Notes: a model not told the origin generated them from the sequence alone. DNA of 21,309 nucleotides from CAYXXN01 sp964469055 (GCA_964469055.1 CAYXXN010000031.1:1-21309), one strand, 5' to 3'. Positions 1 through 9,980 are shown, numbered from the stretch's first letter. Numbers and translations are program-made.

Positions 1-965
1 TCCTGGTCTGGAAGTGGTCGCGTGGCGAGCGCGGCAACGAGGCGGCGGTCAAGTACTTCTTCGTCGGGGCCACCGCCGGCGCCCGCTTCTTGATGGGGAT
101 GGCGTTGCACTACGCGGCGGCGGGGCAGGGGCTGGCCCTCCCCGGCTCGCGCGCCCTCCTCGGCGAGGTGGCCCTCGCCCTGATGGGCGCCGCGGCGCTC
201 TTCAAGATCGGAGCCGTGCCGCTGCACTTCTGGATCCCCGACGTCTACGAGGCCTCGCGCCCCGAGCTCGCCGGTTTCCTCTCGACGGCGATGAAGTCGG
301 CGGCGCTGCTGCTCTTGTTGCGAGTCGCGGGGCTCGCGCCGGGGTCCGCCTTCGTGGCTTGGCTGCCGGCCATCGGCGCGGCGACCACCGTGGTGGGCGC
401 CCTGCTCGCCTGGCGCCAGAGGGACCTGCAGCGGCTGCTGGCCTACTCGTCGATCTCGCACGCCGGCGTCCTGGTGCTGGGGGCGGGCGTGTGGGCGGTG
501 GGTGGGGCGAGCCCGGCGGCGGCGCGGGCCCTGTTCTTCTACCTCGCGGCCTACGTCTTCATGAGCAACGGCGCCTTCGCGTTCCTCAGCGCCTCGGGCC
601 TCGAGCGCCGCGAGGAGCTCGCCGGCTACGCCGCCGCCCGGCCCGGCCCGGCGGCGGCGCTGGCCGCGATCCTGCTCTCGCTGGGCGGCATCCCGCCCTT
701 GGCCGGCTTCTTCGCCAAGTTCTTCGTCTTCTGGGAGGCCTTCCGGGCGGGGCTCTACGGCCCGGTCATCGTCACCGGCCTGGCCTCGCTCATCGCCTTG
801 GGGTACTACCTCGGCTTGGTGCGCGACATGTACTTCGAGGCGCCGGTGGCGGCCGCCGCCCCGGCATCGCCGCCGGGCTGGCGCGTCCTCGCCGCCTGCG
901 CCGCGGCCTCCGTCGTCTTGGGACTCGCCCCCTGGCTGCTGCGCGCCTTGGGGATGGGGAGCTAG
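1..965 (+). CDS. nuoN: NADH-quinone oxidoreductase subunit N (3' part)
   Basis: This is a proton-pumping, antiporter-like membrane subunit of respiratory complex I. The gene enters from outside the window. The first whole codon is at 3, giving 320 visible residues and a TAG stop at 963-965. The visible part starts in the NuoN-typical EAAVKYFFVGATAGARFL region. It continues with FKIGAVPLHFWIPDVYE (about nt 201-251), which carries the conserved transmembrane Lys, then RLLAYSSISHAG, and GGIPPLAGFFAKFFVF with the second transmembrane Lys. Hydrophobic segments follow one another to the end. These motifs separate NuoN from its paralogues NuoL and NuoM. nuoA starts 3 bp after the stop, so the two genes share a transcript. 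In the standard operon nuoN is the last gene, so its place before nuoA is odd. Identity is secure; the true start is not visible. Confidence 0.95.
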   Translation, partial: LVWKWSRGERGNEAAVKYFFVGATAGARFLMGMALHYAAAGQGLALPGSRALLGEVALALMGAAALFKIGAVPLHFWIPDVYEASRPELAGFLSTAMKSAALLLLLRVAGLAPGSAFVAWLPAIGAATTVVGALLAWRQRDLQRLLAYSSISHAGVLVLGAGVWAVGGASPAAARALFFYLAAYVFMSNGAFAFLSASGLERREELAGYAAARPGPAAALAAILLSLGGIPPLAGFFAKFFVFWEAFRAGLYGPVIVTGLASLIALGYYLGLVRDMYFEAPVAAAAPASPPGWRVLAACAAASVVLGLAPWLLRALGMGS

Positions 966-968
966 CTC

Positions 969-1322
969 GTGGCCGCGCTCGCCCTGCTCATCGATCTCGC
1001 GGCCGTCCTGGCGCTGACGCTCGTGTTCGCCAACGCCGGCCGCCTCTGGGGGCCGAAGCCCGAGCACGTCGGCGACGCGGACCTCCCCTACGAGACGGGC
1101 CTGCCGCCCCTCTCACCGGCCGGCGAGAAGATGTCGGTCCTCTACTACCGCTTCGCGGTGCTCTTCGTCGTCTTCGACGTGGACCTCGTGTTCCTGTTGC
1201 CCTGGGCGGCGTCGGGGGGTAGCGCGCCGACGCAGGAGCTCCTCGCCGTGACGGGCTTCCTCGCCGTCCTCGGTCTCATGCTGGCCTATTTCTGGCGCAA
1301 GGGAGTGCTCGAATGCCACTAG
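969..1322 (+). CDS. nuoA: NADH-quinone oxidoreductase subunit A
   Basis: NuoA is a small membrane subunit of complex I at the junction of the membrane and peripheral arms. The 117 residues have three hydrophobic segments (about 2-20, 57-77 and 86-108). The family loop is PYETGLPPLSPAGEKMSV (typically PYECG in others), followed by YYRFAVLFVVFDVDLVFLLP, the NuoA/ND3 signature with its acidic residue in the second membrane helix. Length fits the family. The start is GTG at 969, three bases after the nuoN stop, and no better upstream start exists. The 3' end overlaps nuoB by 10 nt. The Cys usually found in the PYECG loop is replaced by Thr here (PYETG); this Cys is not universal. Confidence 0.95.
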   Translation: MAALALLIDLAAVLALTLVFANAGRLWGPKPEHVGDADLPYETGLPPLSPAGEKMSVLYYRFAVLFVVFDVDLVFLLPWAASGGSAPTQELLAVTGFLAVLGLMLAYFWRKGVLECH

Positions 1323-1795
1323 AAGAAGCGGCGCCGGCCGGCACCATCGCCACCCGCCTCGACGCGGCCCTCGGCTGGGCGCGCAAGTACTCGATCTTCC
1401 AGTACCCGTTCGTGACCGCCTGCTGCGGCATGGAGTTCATGTCTGTCATGGCGTCGCACTACGACATGGATCGCTTCGGGGCGGGCCTGCCGCGCTTCTC
1501 GCCCCGCCAGGCGGACGTGCTGATGGTGGTGGGCACGATCAGCCACAAGCTCGCGCCCGTGCTGCGGCGCATCTACGACCAGATGGCGGCCCCCAAGTGG
1601 GTGGTGGCCTTCGGGGTCTGCACCTGCACCGGCGGCTTCTACGACAACTACGCCACCGTGCAGGGGATCGACACCATCCTGCCGGTGGACCTCTACATCC
1701 CCGGCTGCCCGCCGCGGCCCGAGACCGTGATCCAGGGCCTCATGCTGCTGCAGGAGAAGATCCAGCGGCAGGGCCGGGGAGGCGGCGCCGGATGA
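1313..1795 (+). CDS. nuoB: NADH-quinone oxidoreductase subunit B (N2 cluster)
   Basis: NuoB is the peripheral-arm subunit that holds cluster N2, the last iron-sulfur centre, which passes electrons to quinone at the interface with NuoD. The 160 residues contain the four expected ligands: the adjacent pair Cys37-Cys38 in TACCGMEFM, Cys103 in FGVCTCTGGFYDNY, and Cys132 in the YIPGCPPRPE motif. Cys105 is an additional cysteine two residues after a ligand. Other family blocks are RFSPRQADVLMVVGT and APKWVVAFG. The start at 1313 overlaps the end of nuoA by 10 nt, and the stop overlaps the nuoC start (ATGA at 1792-1795). The N-terminus is short, as is common outside the enterobacteria. Confidence 0.96.
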   Translation: MPLEEAAPAGTIATRLDAALGWARKYSIFQYPFVTACCGMEFMSVMASHYDMDRFGAGLPRFSPRQADVLMVVGTISHKLAPVLRRIYDQMAAPKWVVAFGVCTCTGGFYDNYATVQGIDTILPVDLYIPGCPPRPETVIQGLMLLQEKIQRQGRGGGAG

Positions 1796-2298
1796 CGACC
1801 CTCCCGATGGCCGCCGAGAGCCGTCGCGTCGAGCCGGCCGCGGCCTTCGCCCTCTTGGCCGAGCTCGAGGCGCAGGGCTACAACCTGCTCGTCGACCTGA
1901 CGGCTCTCGACTACTCCACGCACCCGGCGCCGCCGGTGCCCGGTACGCGCTTCGAGGTCGTCTACCGGCTCGCCAGCCTCGACCCGGAGACCGGGCTCGA
2001 GCGGCTGCCCCGCGTCGAAGTCCACGCCGCGGTGGGGGAGGAGCCGATCCTCCGCTCGGTGGCCTCGCTCTGGCCGGTCGCCGACTGGCTGGAGCGCGAG
2101 GTCTGGGACATGTTCGGCGTCCGCTTCGCGGACCGCCCCGACATCCAGCGCCTGCTGCTCTACGAGGAGTTCGTCGGGCATCCGCTGCGCAAGGACTACC
2201 CGATCGCCAAGCGCCAGCCGCTGATCGGTCCGCCCTCCGGCGATCGCGAGGACAGCCCGAGCTTCAACATCCTGCGGCCCACGGTGTCCTACGAATGA
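1792..2298 (+). CDS. nuoC: NADH-quinone oxidoreductase subunit C
   Basis: NuoC is the 30-kDa-type subunit of the hydrophilic arm; it carries no cofactor and packs against NuoD. The 168 residues end with the family signature at about 101-137: EREVWDMFGVRF, then DIQRLLLYEEF, then GHPLRKDYP. The upstream part has YNLLVDLTALDY and FEVVYRLASL, the usual alpha/beta core. The start chosen is ATG at 1792, which overlaps the nuoB stop in an ATGA quartet; a second in-frame ATG lies at 1807. The reading frame is open further upstream, but that stretch is antisense-free shadow inside nuoB. nuoD follows with another ATGA overlap. NuoC and NuoD are separate proteins here, unlike the NuoCD fusion of E. coli. 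Confidence 0.95.
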   Translation: MTTLPMAAESRRVEPAAAFALLAELEAQGYNLLVDLTALDYSTHPAPPVPGTRFEVVYRLASLDPETGLERLPRVEVHAAVGEEPILRSVASLWPVADWLEREVWDMFGVRFADRPDIQRLLLYEEFVGHPLRKDYPIAKRQPLIGPPSGDREDSPSFNILRPTVSYE

Positions 2299-3610
2299 GC
2301 GAGCGGAAGACCTTCATGCTGAACATGGGGCCGGCGCACCCCGCCATGCACGGGGTCGTGCGCCTGGTCCTAGAGCTCGAGGGCGAGCTGATCGTCGACT
2401 GCGACGTCGAGATCGGCTACCTCCACCGCGCCTTCGAGAAGCACGCCGAGACGGAGACCTGGAACAACGTCGTGCCGTGGACCGACCGACTCAACTACGT
2501 CTCGCCGCTGATCAACAACGTCGGCTACTGCCTGGCCGTGGAGCGGTTGGCCGGCCTCGAGCTGCCGGAGCGCGGCCAGTACCTGCGGGTCATCGCCTCC
2601 GAGATCTCGCGTATCACCGACCACTTGACCTGCGTCGGGGCCTCGGCCATGGAGCTGGGCGCCTTCACCGTCTTCCTCTACCTGATCAAGGCGCGCGAGT
2701 ACCTCTACCAGTGCGTGGACGCGCTGACCGGCGCCCGGGTCACGACCTCCTACACGCGGGTCGGCGGCGTCAAGGCCGACATGCCGGACGACTTCCCCGA
2801 GCGCTGCCGCTCCGCGATCGCCGAGGTGCGCAAGGCGGTGGGCGAGTCCGACACATTGCTGACCAGGAACCGCATCTTCATGGACCGCATGCAGGGCACC
2901 GGCGTCATCTCCCGCGAAGACGCCATCGCCTACGGCATCACCGGGCCCTTCCTGCGCTCGACCGGCGTTCCCTACGACGTGCGCCGCAGCCACCCGCATC
3001 TCATCTACGACCGGCTCGACTTCGACGTGCCGGTGGGTGGCCACGGCGACAACTACGACCGCTACCTGGTGCGCTTGGCTGAGATCGAGCAGAGCATCCG
3101 CATTCTCGAGCAGTGCTTCGAGCGGATCCCGGCCGGGCCGCACTCGCTCCAGCCCAAGGAGATGAAGGACGCCTTCGAGTTCCAGGATGCCGGCAAGCAG
3201 GGGAAGACGGCTCTCCTGCGGCTCTTCCAGGCGAGGACCGACCAGACGCTCGAGGGCTCGAGCAGCGCCGAGGCCCGTGCCATCGCGGCCGAGGATCCCA
3301 TCGCCGTGCTGCCACCCAAGGAGGAGACCTACGGCTCGATCGAAGGCTTGATGAACCACTTCGAGCTCATCATGTGGACCTGGGGGATCAAGGTGCCGGC
3401 GGGCGAGGTCTACCAGGCCGTCGAGGGCGGCAACGGCGAGCTCGGCTTCCACGTCGTCTCGGCGGGCGAAGACACGGCGTACCGCGTGCGCTGCCGGCCG
3501 CCCTGCCTGTTCATCATGGCGGCGCTGCCCAAGCTCTTGATCGGCACCTACATCGCCGACATCGTCCCCACCTTCGGCTCGGTGAACATGATCGCCGGGG
3601 AGCTCGACCG

Positions 3611-3614
<4 letters not shown>
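2295..3614 (+). CDS. nuoD: NADH-quinone oxidoreductase subunit D with internal insertion
   Basis: NuoD is the 49-kDa-type subunit, descended from the NiFe-hydrogenase large subunit, that forms the quinone site with NuoB. The 439 residues include GPAHPAMHG at 12-20, which keeps both quinone-site histidines of the usual GPQHPxTHG, then DIGYLHR-type EIGYLHRAFEKHAE, NYVSPLINN, and RMQGTGVISREDAIAYGITGP. The C-terminus reads FGSVNMIAGELDR, a variant of the usual GxxDxVxGEVDR. Between ERIPAGP and LPPKEETYGS (about residues 283-335) there are some 40 more residues than in the textbook protein, rich in charged residues, which explains the length above the usual 400 or so. ATGA overlaps join it to nuoC and nuoEF. 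Confidence 0.95.
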
Positions 3615-5394
<1,780 letters not shown>

Positions 5395-5398
<4 letters not shown>

Positions 5399-6939
5399 CG
5401 GCGCGGAAGATCGTGCAGTTCACCCTGAACGGGCAGCGGGTCGAGGCCGCCGAGGGGAGCCTGATGATCGACGCGGCGCTCGAGGCTGGCGTCGAGATCC
5501 CCTATTACTGCTACCACCCGGCGCTCGGCAATCCCGGCAACTGCCGGCTCTGCGTCGTCGAGGTGGAGGGCGCGCCCAAGCCCGCCGTCTCCTGCCGCCT
5601 GGCGGTCAAGGAGGGCATGGTGGTGCGCTCGGACTCGCCGGCCGCGAAACGGGCGCAGGCGGCGTCCCTCGAGTTTCACCTCGTCAACCACCCTCTCGAC
5701 TGCCCGGTTTGCGACCAGTCAGGCGAGTGCGGCCTGCAGGACTACTACATGAAGGTCGGCCGCTACGAGAGCAGCGTGCGCGAGGACAAGGAGCACAAGG
5801 AGAAGCGCATCGTCGCCGGCCCGCACGTCATGCTCGACCAGGAGCGCTGCATCCTGTGCACGCGCTGCACGCGCTTCCTCGATCAGGTCACTGGCACCCA
5901 CGAGCTCGGCATTTTCGGCCGCGGTCACGAGGAGTACATCGACGTCGTGCCCGGCAAGACCCTCGACAACCCCTACTCGGGCAACGTGGTGGACATCTGC
6001 CCGGTCGGGGCGCTGACCGACCGCGAGTTCCGCTACCAGGTGCGGGTCTGGTACCTGGACGAGACCGACTCGATCTGCCCGGGCTGCAGCCGTGGCTGCT
6101 CGATCTCCGTCCACACCTCGACGCGGCGCACCTGGCACAACCAGGGCCGGCGGGTGGCGCGCTTGAAGCCGCGGCACAACCCGGACGTGAACGGCTACTG
6201 GATCTGCGACGAGGGGCGCTACGGCTACCTGGGGCTCGATACGGATCGCCTCGGCCGGGTGCTCGCTTTGAAGCCGCAGCCGCGCGAGCTTGCCTGGGAG
6301 GCGGCCCTGGACGAGATCGCCGCGGCGCTCGAGCGCGGGGTGCGCGGCAAGGGATCCGAGGGCCTCGCCGTGGTCGCCTCCGGGGCGCTCTCCAACGAGG
6401 ACTGGGGCGGTCTCCAGTCGCTCTTCGTCAGCGCCCTGGGCGCCGGGCGGTTCCTCTTCACGCCCGAGCCCGACCAGGTCGGCGAGGAGGACGCACTGCT
6501 GCGCAAACGGGAGAAGGTGCCCAACCTCGAGGGCGGCGAGGCGCGCGGTTTCGGCACGACGATCCGCTCCGCCACCTTCGAGTCGCTGGCCGCCGACATC
6601 GAAGCCGGCCTGGTCTGGGGCCTCTACGTGGTGGATCGCGATCCGGTGAAGGTGTGGGGCGAGCGCGCCCCCGGCCTGCTCGAGCGCCTCGACGTGGTCG
6701 TCTACCAGGGGCCGTGGAAGGGTGCCACCGGTGACCTCGCCGACTTTCGGCTGCCGGCCACGGCCTACGTCGAGGAGGAGGGTCACTTCACCAACTTCGA
6801 GGGGCGCGTGCAGGCCTATCGCAAGGCGCTCGAGCCCCTCGGCGAGGCGCAGCCGGACTGGTGGATCTTCCGGCGCCTCGAGGAGCGCTGTCAGGCGCTG
6901 GCCGAACGCGGGCCGGTCACGGCGGCGGCGGGGCGATGA
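5395..6939 (+). CDS. nuoG: NADH-quinone oxidoreductase subunit G, short form
   Basis: NuoG is the large iron-sulfur subunit that wires electrons from NuoF to NuoI. The 514 residues carry a complete ligand set: [2Fe-2S] Cys39, 50, 53, 67; the His-Cys3 cluster His99, Cys103, 106, 112; a [4Fe-4S] cluster Cys152, 155, 158, 202; and the optional N7-type site Cys228, 231, 235, 271. The remaining 240 residues are a reduced version of the molybdopterin-oxidoreductase-like domain. They end with the recognisable DLADFRLPATAYVEEEGHFTNFEGRVQ. E. coli NuoG is about 900 residues, so this is a much shortened C-terminus, but the frame is intact to a normal TGA. Start ATG 5395 overlaps the nuoEF stop; longer upstream readings are shadow. 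Confidence 0.95.
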
Positions 6940-7976
6940 CGGAGGTTCTCTGGGTAGCCGCCAAGGTCGGCTTCGCGCTCTTCTTCGGCTTGAACCTGGC
7001 CGGCCTCCTGGGCTGGGTCGAGCGCAAGCAGAGCGCGGTGCTGCAGGATCGCATCGGCGCCAACCGCGCGTCGATCTTCGGCTTCCGCCTCCTGGGGCTC
7101 TTCCATCCCTTGGCCGACGCCCTGAAGATGCTGACCAAGGAGGACTTCGTCCCCGCCCAGGTGAGAAAGCCGTTCCACACCCTGGCGCCGATCCTGTCGC
7201 TCGGCTTCGCCCTGGCGGCGCTCGCCGCCCTGCCCTTCGGCGGCGTCGTCGAGGTGGGCGGCAGGTCCTGGAACCTGCAGCCCATCGAGAGCGAGGTGAG
7301 CCTGCTGATCGCCCTCGGCCTGCTGTCGCTCGGCGTGCACGGGGTGATGATGGCCGGCTACGCCTCGAGCTCGAACTACGGCCTCCTGGGGAGCCTCAGG
7401 GGCGCCGCCCAGATGATCTCCTACGAGGTGTGCATCGCCGCCACGCTGGCCGCCGCCGCCTTCCTCTACGGCACCCTCGACCTGCAGGCGGCCGTCGAGG
7501 CGCAAGGGCGCCTCCTCGGCGGCTGGCTGCCGGCCTGGGGGATCTTCCTGCAGCCGCTCGGCTTCCTCTTGTTCTTGACCGCCGGCGCCGCGGTCACCAA
7601 GCGCACGCCGTTCGACGTGCCGGAAGGCGAGGCCGAGATCGTCGGCTACCACGTCGAGTACTCGGGGATGAAGTTCGGCATGTTCCTGATGACCGACTTC
7701 GTCGAGTCGATCGTCATCTGCGGCCTGGTGGCGACCCTCTACCTCGGTGGCTGGCAAGTGCCGTTCGTCGAGCCGACGGGCGCCTGGGGCGCCGTGCTCA
7801 TGGTCGCGAGCTTCACCGTCAAGGTGCTCGTGCTCCTCTTCGTCCTCATGCAGGTGCGCTGGACGCTGCCTCGCTTCCGCTTCGATCAGGTGCTCGATCT
7901 CGGCTGGAAGAACGTCCTGCCGCTCGCCCTCGCCAATCTCCTGCTCACGATCTGGATGGTGGCCCTATGGCGGTGA
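6936..7976 (+). CDS. nuoH: NADH-quinone oxidoreductase subunit H
   Basis: NuoH (ND1) is the membrane subunit that forms the quinone entry channel under NuoB and NuoD. The 346 residues have about eight hydrophobic segments. ERKQSAVLQDRIGANR lies at 29-44, followed by HPLADALKMLTKEDFVP. Near 222-247 is KRTPFDVPEGEAEIVGYH followed by EYSGMKFGMFLM, the conserved acidic third loop of the family. Length is typical. ATG 6936 overlaps the nuoG stop (ATGA), and the C-terminus overlaps nuoI by 10 nt. The reading frame stays open upstream to 6861, but that segment lies inside nuoG and lacks NuoH character. Confidence 0.96.
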   Translation: MTEVLWVAAKVGFALFFGLNLAGLLGWVERKQSAVLQDRIGANRASIFGFRLLGLFHPLADALKMLTKEDFVPAQVRKPFHTLAPILSLGFALAALAALPFGGVVEVGGRSWNLQPIESEVSLLIALGLLSLGVHGVMMAGYASSSNYGLLGSLRGAAQMISYEVCIAATLAAAAFLYGTLDLQAAVEAQGRLLGGWLPAWGIFLQPLGFLLFLTAGAAVTKRTPFDVPEGEAEIVGYHVEYSGMKFGMFLMTDFVESIVICGLVATLYLGGWQVPFVEPTGAWGAVLMVASFTVKVLVLLFVLMQVRWTLPRFRFDQVLDLGWKNVLPLALANLLLTIWMVALWR

Positions 7977-8515
7977 GAGTCGTTCCGGTGACGCGCCCGG
8001 CGCGCACCTTCAAGGAGCAGATCTATCTCTGGGAGGTGTGGAAGGGCCTCTCCCTGACCACCGGCCGCTTCTTCTTGAACCTCACCCGGCACCTGCTGCG
8101 CGCCGTGGGCCTGCACGCCCAGCCGGGGGCCGTCACCATCCAGTACCCCGACGACCCGGCGATGCTCGCCCCCCGCGCCCGCACCAATCATCGCCTCCTG
8201 ATGCGCGACGACGGCACCCCGCGCTGCACGGCCTGCATGCTCTGCGAGACCATCTGCCCGGCCAAGTGCATCCGCATCGTCGCCGAGGAGAGCCCCGACG
8301 TGATGGTGGAGAAGCGCGCCAAGAGCTTCTCGATCGACCTCGGGATGTGCGTCTTCTGCGGCTACTGCGTCGAGGCCTGCCCCGTAGACGCCATCCACAT
8401 GGACGGCAACGACGTCGAGCTCTCGACCTACGACCGCGAGGGGATGATCTGGGGGATCAACGACCTGCTGGCGGTGGCGCCGCAGCGGCAGGGCGAGCCG
8501 CGGCCGCCGAGCTGA
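7967..8515 (+). CDS. nuoI: NADH-quinone oxidoreductase subunit I
   Basis: NuoI is the ferredoxin-like subunit holding clusters N6a and N6b, which relay electrons to N2 in NuoB. The 182 residues have two CxxCxxCxxxC motifs: Cys87, 90, 93, 97 and Cys128, 131, 134, 138. Each is followed by the typical Pro, and Cys101 is an additional cysteine. The N-terminal part has an amphipathic region (about 17-48, KGLSLTTGRFFLNLTRHLL) that usually lies on the membrane. ATG 7967 overlaps the nuoH end by 10 nt. This is the last nuo gene on this side. A 211-bp gap and a change of base composition follow, so the operon most likely ends here, although I see no hairpin with a T-run. Confidence 0.95.
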   Translation: MAVRVVPVTRPARTFKEQIYLWEVWKGLSLTTGRFFLNLTRHLLRAVGLHAQPGAVTIQYPDDPAMLAPRARTNHRLLMRDDGTPRCTACMLCETICPAKCIRIVAEESPDVMVEKRAKSFSIDLGMCVFCGYCVEACPVDAIHMDGNDVELSTYDREGMIWGINDLLAVAPQRQGEPRPPS

Positions 8516-8726
8516 CGGTCGTCGGGGCGTCCACCGCCCGGCTGATGACCTCTCGAGGCGACGAGCACGCGCTTGGATCGCCACGGGGGGCCCCTCACCC
8601 TCAAGTCCGCTATGCTGCGCTAAAGACGGCAGTTGCTGGGTAGGAGAGCGGACTACTAGTGGTTGGGCGACCCGGCTACCACCGGCCGCCTCGCCAGGCA
8701 CTACAGGGAAGAGGAAACTCACTGCC
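8516..8726. other. Spacer after the nuo operon
   Basis: This 211-bp stretch holds no convincing gene. The composition drops from the GC-rich nuo style in its second half. I see a short GGGGCCCC palindrome (within 8585-8594) and a weak imperfect hairpin around 8659-8682 (GTGGT paired with ACCAC). Neither is followed by a T-run, so no intrinsic terminator can be called. Possible promoter pieces for the next gene (TTGCTG near 8633, TACTAG near 8654) are spaced only about 15 bp apart and are weak. A purine-rich GAAGAGGAAA lies about 8 to 18 bases before the ATG at 8727 and could serve as its ribosome binding site. Confidence 0.5.
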
Positions 8727-9164
8727 ATGAACGATCCGGTGCCGAAACTCAAGACTCCAGAGGCTTGCGAAAAGTTTGCTCGCAATGTCGAGACACGCGG
8801 CAAGCCGGAGCTGGCACTAGCAGCGCGTCGAAGGGCGGTGCAACTTCGGGCGGCCCAGCACGGTGCAACAACCCCCGCGGAGCGGGAAGCCCTCGAGGCC
8901 GTCTACGCGTACGAGCGAGTCCTCTACGCGAAGCACGGCAAGAACATCCGCGCTTCCCGTACTTGGAAGATGATCAGCGAACGCGGCATTCTTTCGGCTG
9001 TCGAACACTTGGTTACCCGAAGCAGCGAGACCATGGGCTATCGTGCGGTCATTGAGATGGGAATGCCAGACATGGCGTTCGAGGCCGTGGTCCTGCGCTA
9101 TCCAGAGCTCTTCAGTCGGGAGGCAGTTCGCCGCTCCAAGGAACGGCTCGATGCTCTTCGTTAG
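8727..9164 (+). CDS. Small protein of unknown function, lower GC than neighbours
   Basis: This 145-residue protein has no signal peptide and no hydrophobic segment, so it is probably cytoplasmic. It is rich in Arg, Lys, Glu and Ala and looks all-helical. The first third reads ARRRAVQLRAAQHGATTPAE. The second half holds a compact block with SRTWKMISERGILSAVEHLV, an ETMGYRAVIEMGMPDMAFEA stretch, and VVLRYPELFSREAV. I have the impression of a recurrent unnamed bacterial family with this tail but cannot name it or assign a role. The start is ATG 8727 with a purine-rich leader. Codon use is clearly less GC-biased at third positions than nuo upstream or the DUF1579 gene downstream, which suggests acquisition by transfer. 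It stands alone between two unrelated units. Confidence 0.75.
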   Translation: MNDPVPKLKTPEACEKFARNVETRGKPELALAARRRAVQLRAAQHGATTPAEREALEAVYAYERVLYAKHGKNIRASRTWKMISERGILSAVEHLVTRSSETMGYRAVIEMGMPDMAFEAVVLRYPELFSREAVRRSKERLDALR

Positions 9165-9210
9165 AGTGACCAGCGCGTCGGCGCCCGAGCCCGAGGAGAA
9201 GGGCTCTCGA

Positions 9211-9215
9211 GGAGG
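9211..9215 (+). promoter_or_regulatory. Strong Shine-Dalgarno for the DUF1579-like gene
   Basis: GGAGG (within GAGGAGGAAAAGCG) lies 7 bases before ATG 9223. It decides the start, because the frame stays open far upstream to 9043 inside the preceding gene. The following residues form a clean signal peptide, which agrees. Confidence 0.8.
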
Positions 9216-9222
9216 AAAAGCG

Positions 9223-9822
9223 ATGCGATCCGTGATTCGACCCCTGGCTTGCTTCCTTGCCCTGACCACACTCGGCGGCGCCGCCTGGGCGCAGACCGCC
9301 GAGGCGCCGGAGATGTCGCCGGAGGAGGCCGCGACGATGGCTGCCTTCGAGAAGGCGGGAACCCCGGGCGAGCCCCACGCCTGGCTGGCCTCGACGGTCG
9401 GGAGCTGGGAGTTCCAGGGGACGTTCTGGACGGCGCCGGGCACGGAGCCGACGCTGTCGTCGGGCACCGCCGAGCGCACGGTGCTCCTCGGCGGCCGGGT
9501 GGTCCGCGAGGAGGTCACGAGCGAGATGTGGGGGCAGCCCTTCGAGGGCGTCGGCCACACCGGTTACGACAACATGGCCGCGAAGTACTGGTCGACCTGG
9601 GCCGACAACATGTCGACCACGCTCATGGTCTCGACCGGCACGTGCGAGAACGCCACCTGTACCTTCCAGGCGACGGCCACCGATCCCATGACCGGCCAGC
9701 CGGCGACGAGCCGCTGGTTCTCGACCCACGAGGCCGACCGCGAGGTGCACGAGATGTACGGCCCCGGCCCCGACGGCCAGGAGTTCAAGATGATGGAGCT
9801 CGTCTACGCGCGCAAGCCGTGA
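9223..9822 (+). CDS. Secreted DUF1579-like protein
   Basis: The 199-residue protein begins with a Sec signal peptide: basic MRSVIRP, a hydrophobic core, and a likely cut after AWA before QTAEAP (residue 23). The mature part resembles the DUF1579 family, a calycin-like beta barrel of unknown function. Matching features are HAWLASTVGSWEFQGTFW near the front, a RTVLLGGRVVREEV strand, FEGVGHTGYDNMAAKYWSTW in the middle, and a C-terminal strand EFKMMELVYARK. There are two Cys (in TCENATCTF) that could form a small disulfide after export. It has its own strong ribosome binding site and reads alone. The next gene converges on it. The family call rests on motif memory; the export call is firm. Confidence 0.8.
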   Translation: MRSVIRPLACFLALTTLGGAAWAQTAEAPEMSPEEAATMAAFEKAGTPGEPHAWLASTVGSWEFQGTFWTAPGTEPTLSSGTAERTVLLGGRVVREEVTSEMWGQPFEGVGHTGYDNMAAKYWSTWADNMSTTLMVSTGTCENATCTFQATATDPMTGQPATSRWFSTHEADREVHEMYGPGPDGQEFKMMELVYARKP

Positions 9823-9902
9823 GCCGTGCCCGGGCCGCGCGGAGGCCGCAGCCGCGCCCAGCGCGCACGACGGCCCGAGAGAGCTTCTTGACACTGAGTC
9901 CA

Positions 9903-9926
9903 ATAGGTGCTCATACGAGCACCTAT
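9903..9926. repeat. Perfect 10-bp inverted repeat with 4-nt loop
   Basis: The left arm ATAGGTGCTC (9903-9912) is exactly complementary to the right arm at 9917-9926, with loop ATAC between. It lies in the 158-bp gap between the convergent DUF1579-like and HTH genes. It could be a bidirectional terminator hairpin, but no T-run follows on either strand. It could also be an operator. A TTGACA hexamer at 9888-9893 stands 17 bp from TCATAC, which falls across the repeat centre, but TCATAC is a poor -10. The symmetry is certain; the role is open. Confidence 0.7.
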
Positions 9927-9980
9927 GGCGCTCAATCTATCGCGCCACTTCGGCGGGAGTCGGCGCCAGTCGGGCTCGCT

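Noticed and set aside
8659..8682. Hairpin after nuoI as a terminator
   Set aside because: Stem is short and bulged and no T-run follows; not enough for a terminator call.
8663..9055. 130-codon plus-strand frame overlapping the small gene at 8727
   Set aside because: It is out of frame with the better gene, which has a more protein-like sequence and a fitting ribosome binding site.
9888..9916. TTGACA-N17-TCATAC as a firm plus-strand promoter
   Set aside because: The -10 matches consensus poorly and no plus-strand gene follows; kept only as a remark on the inverted repeat.
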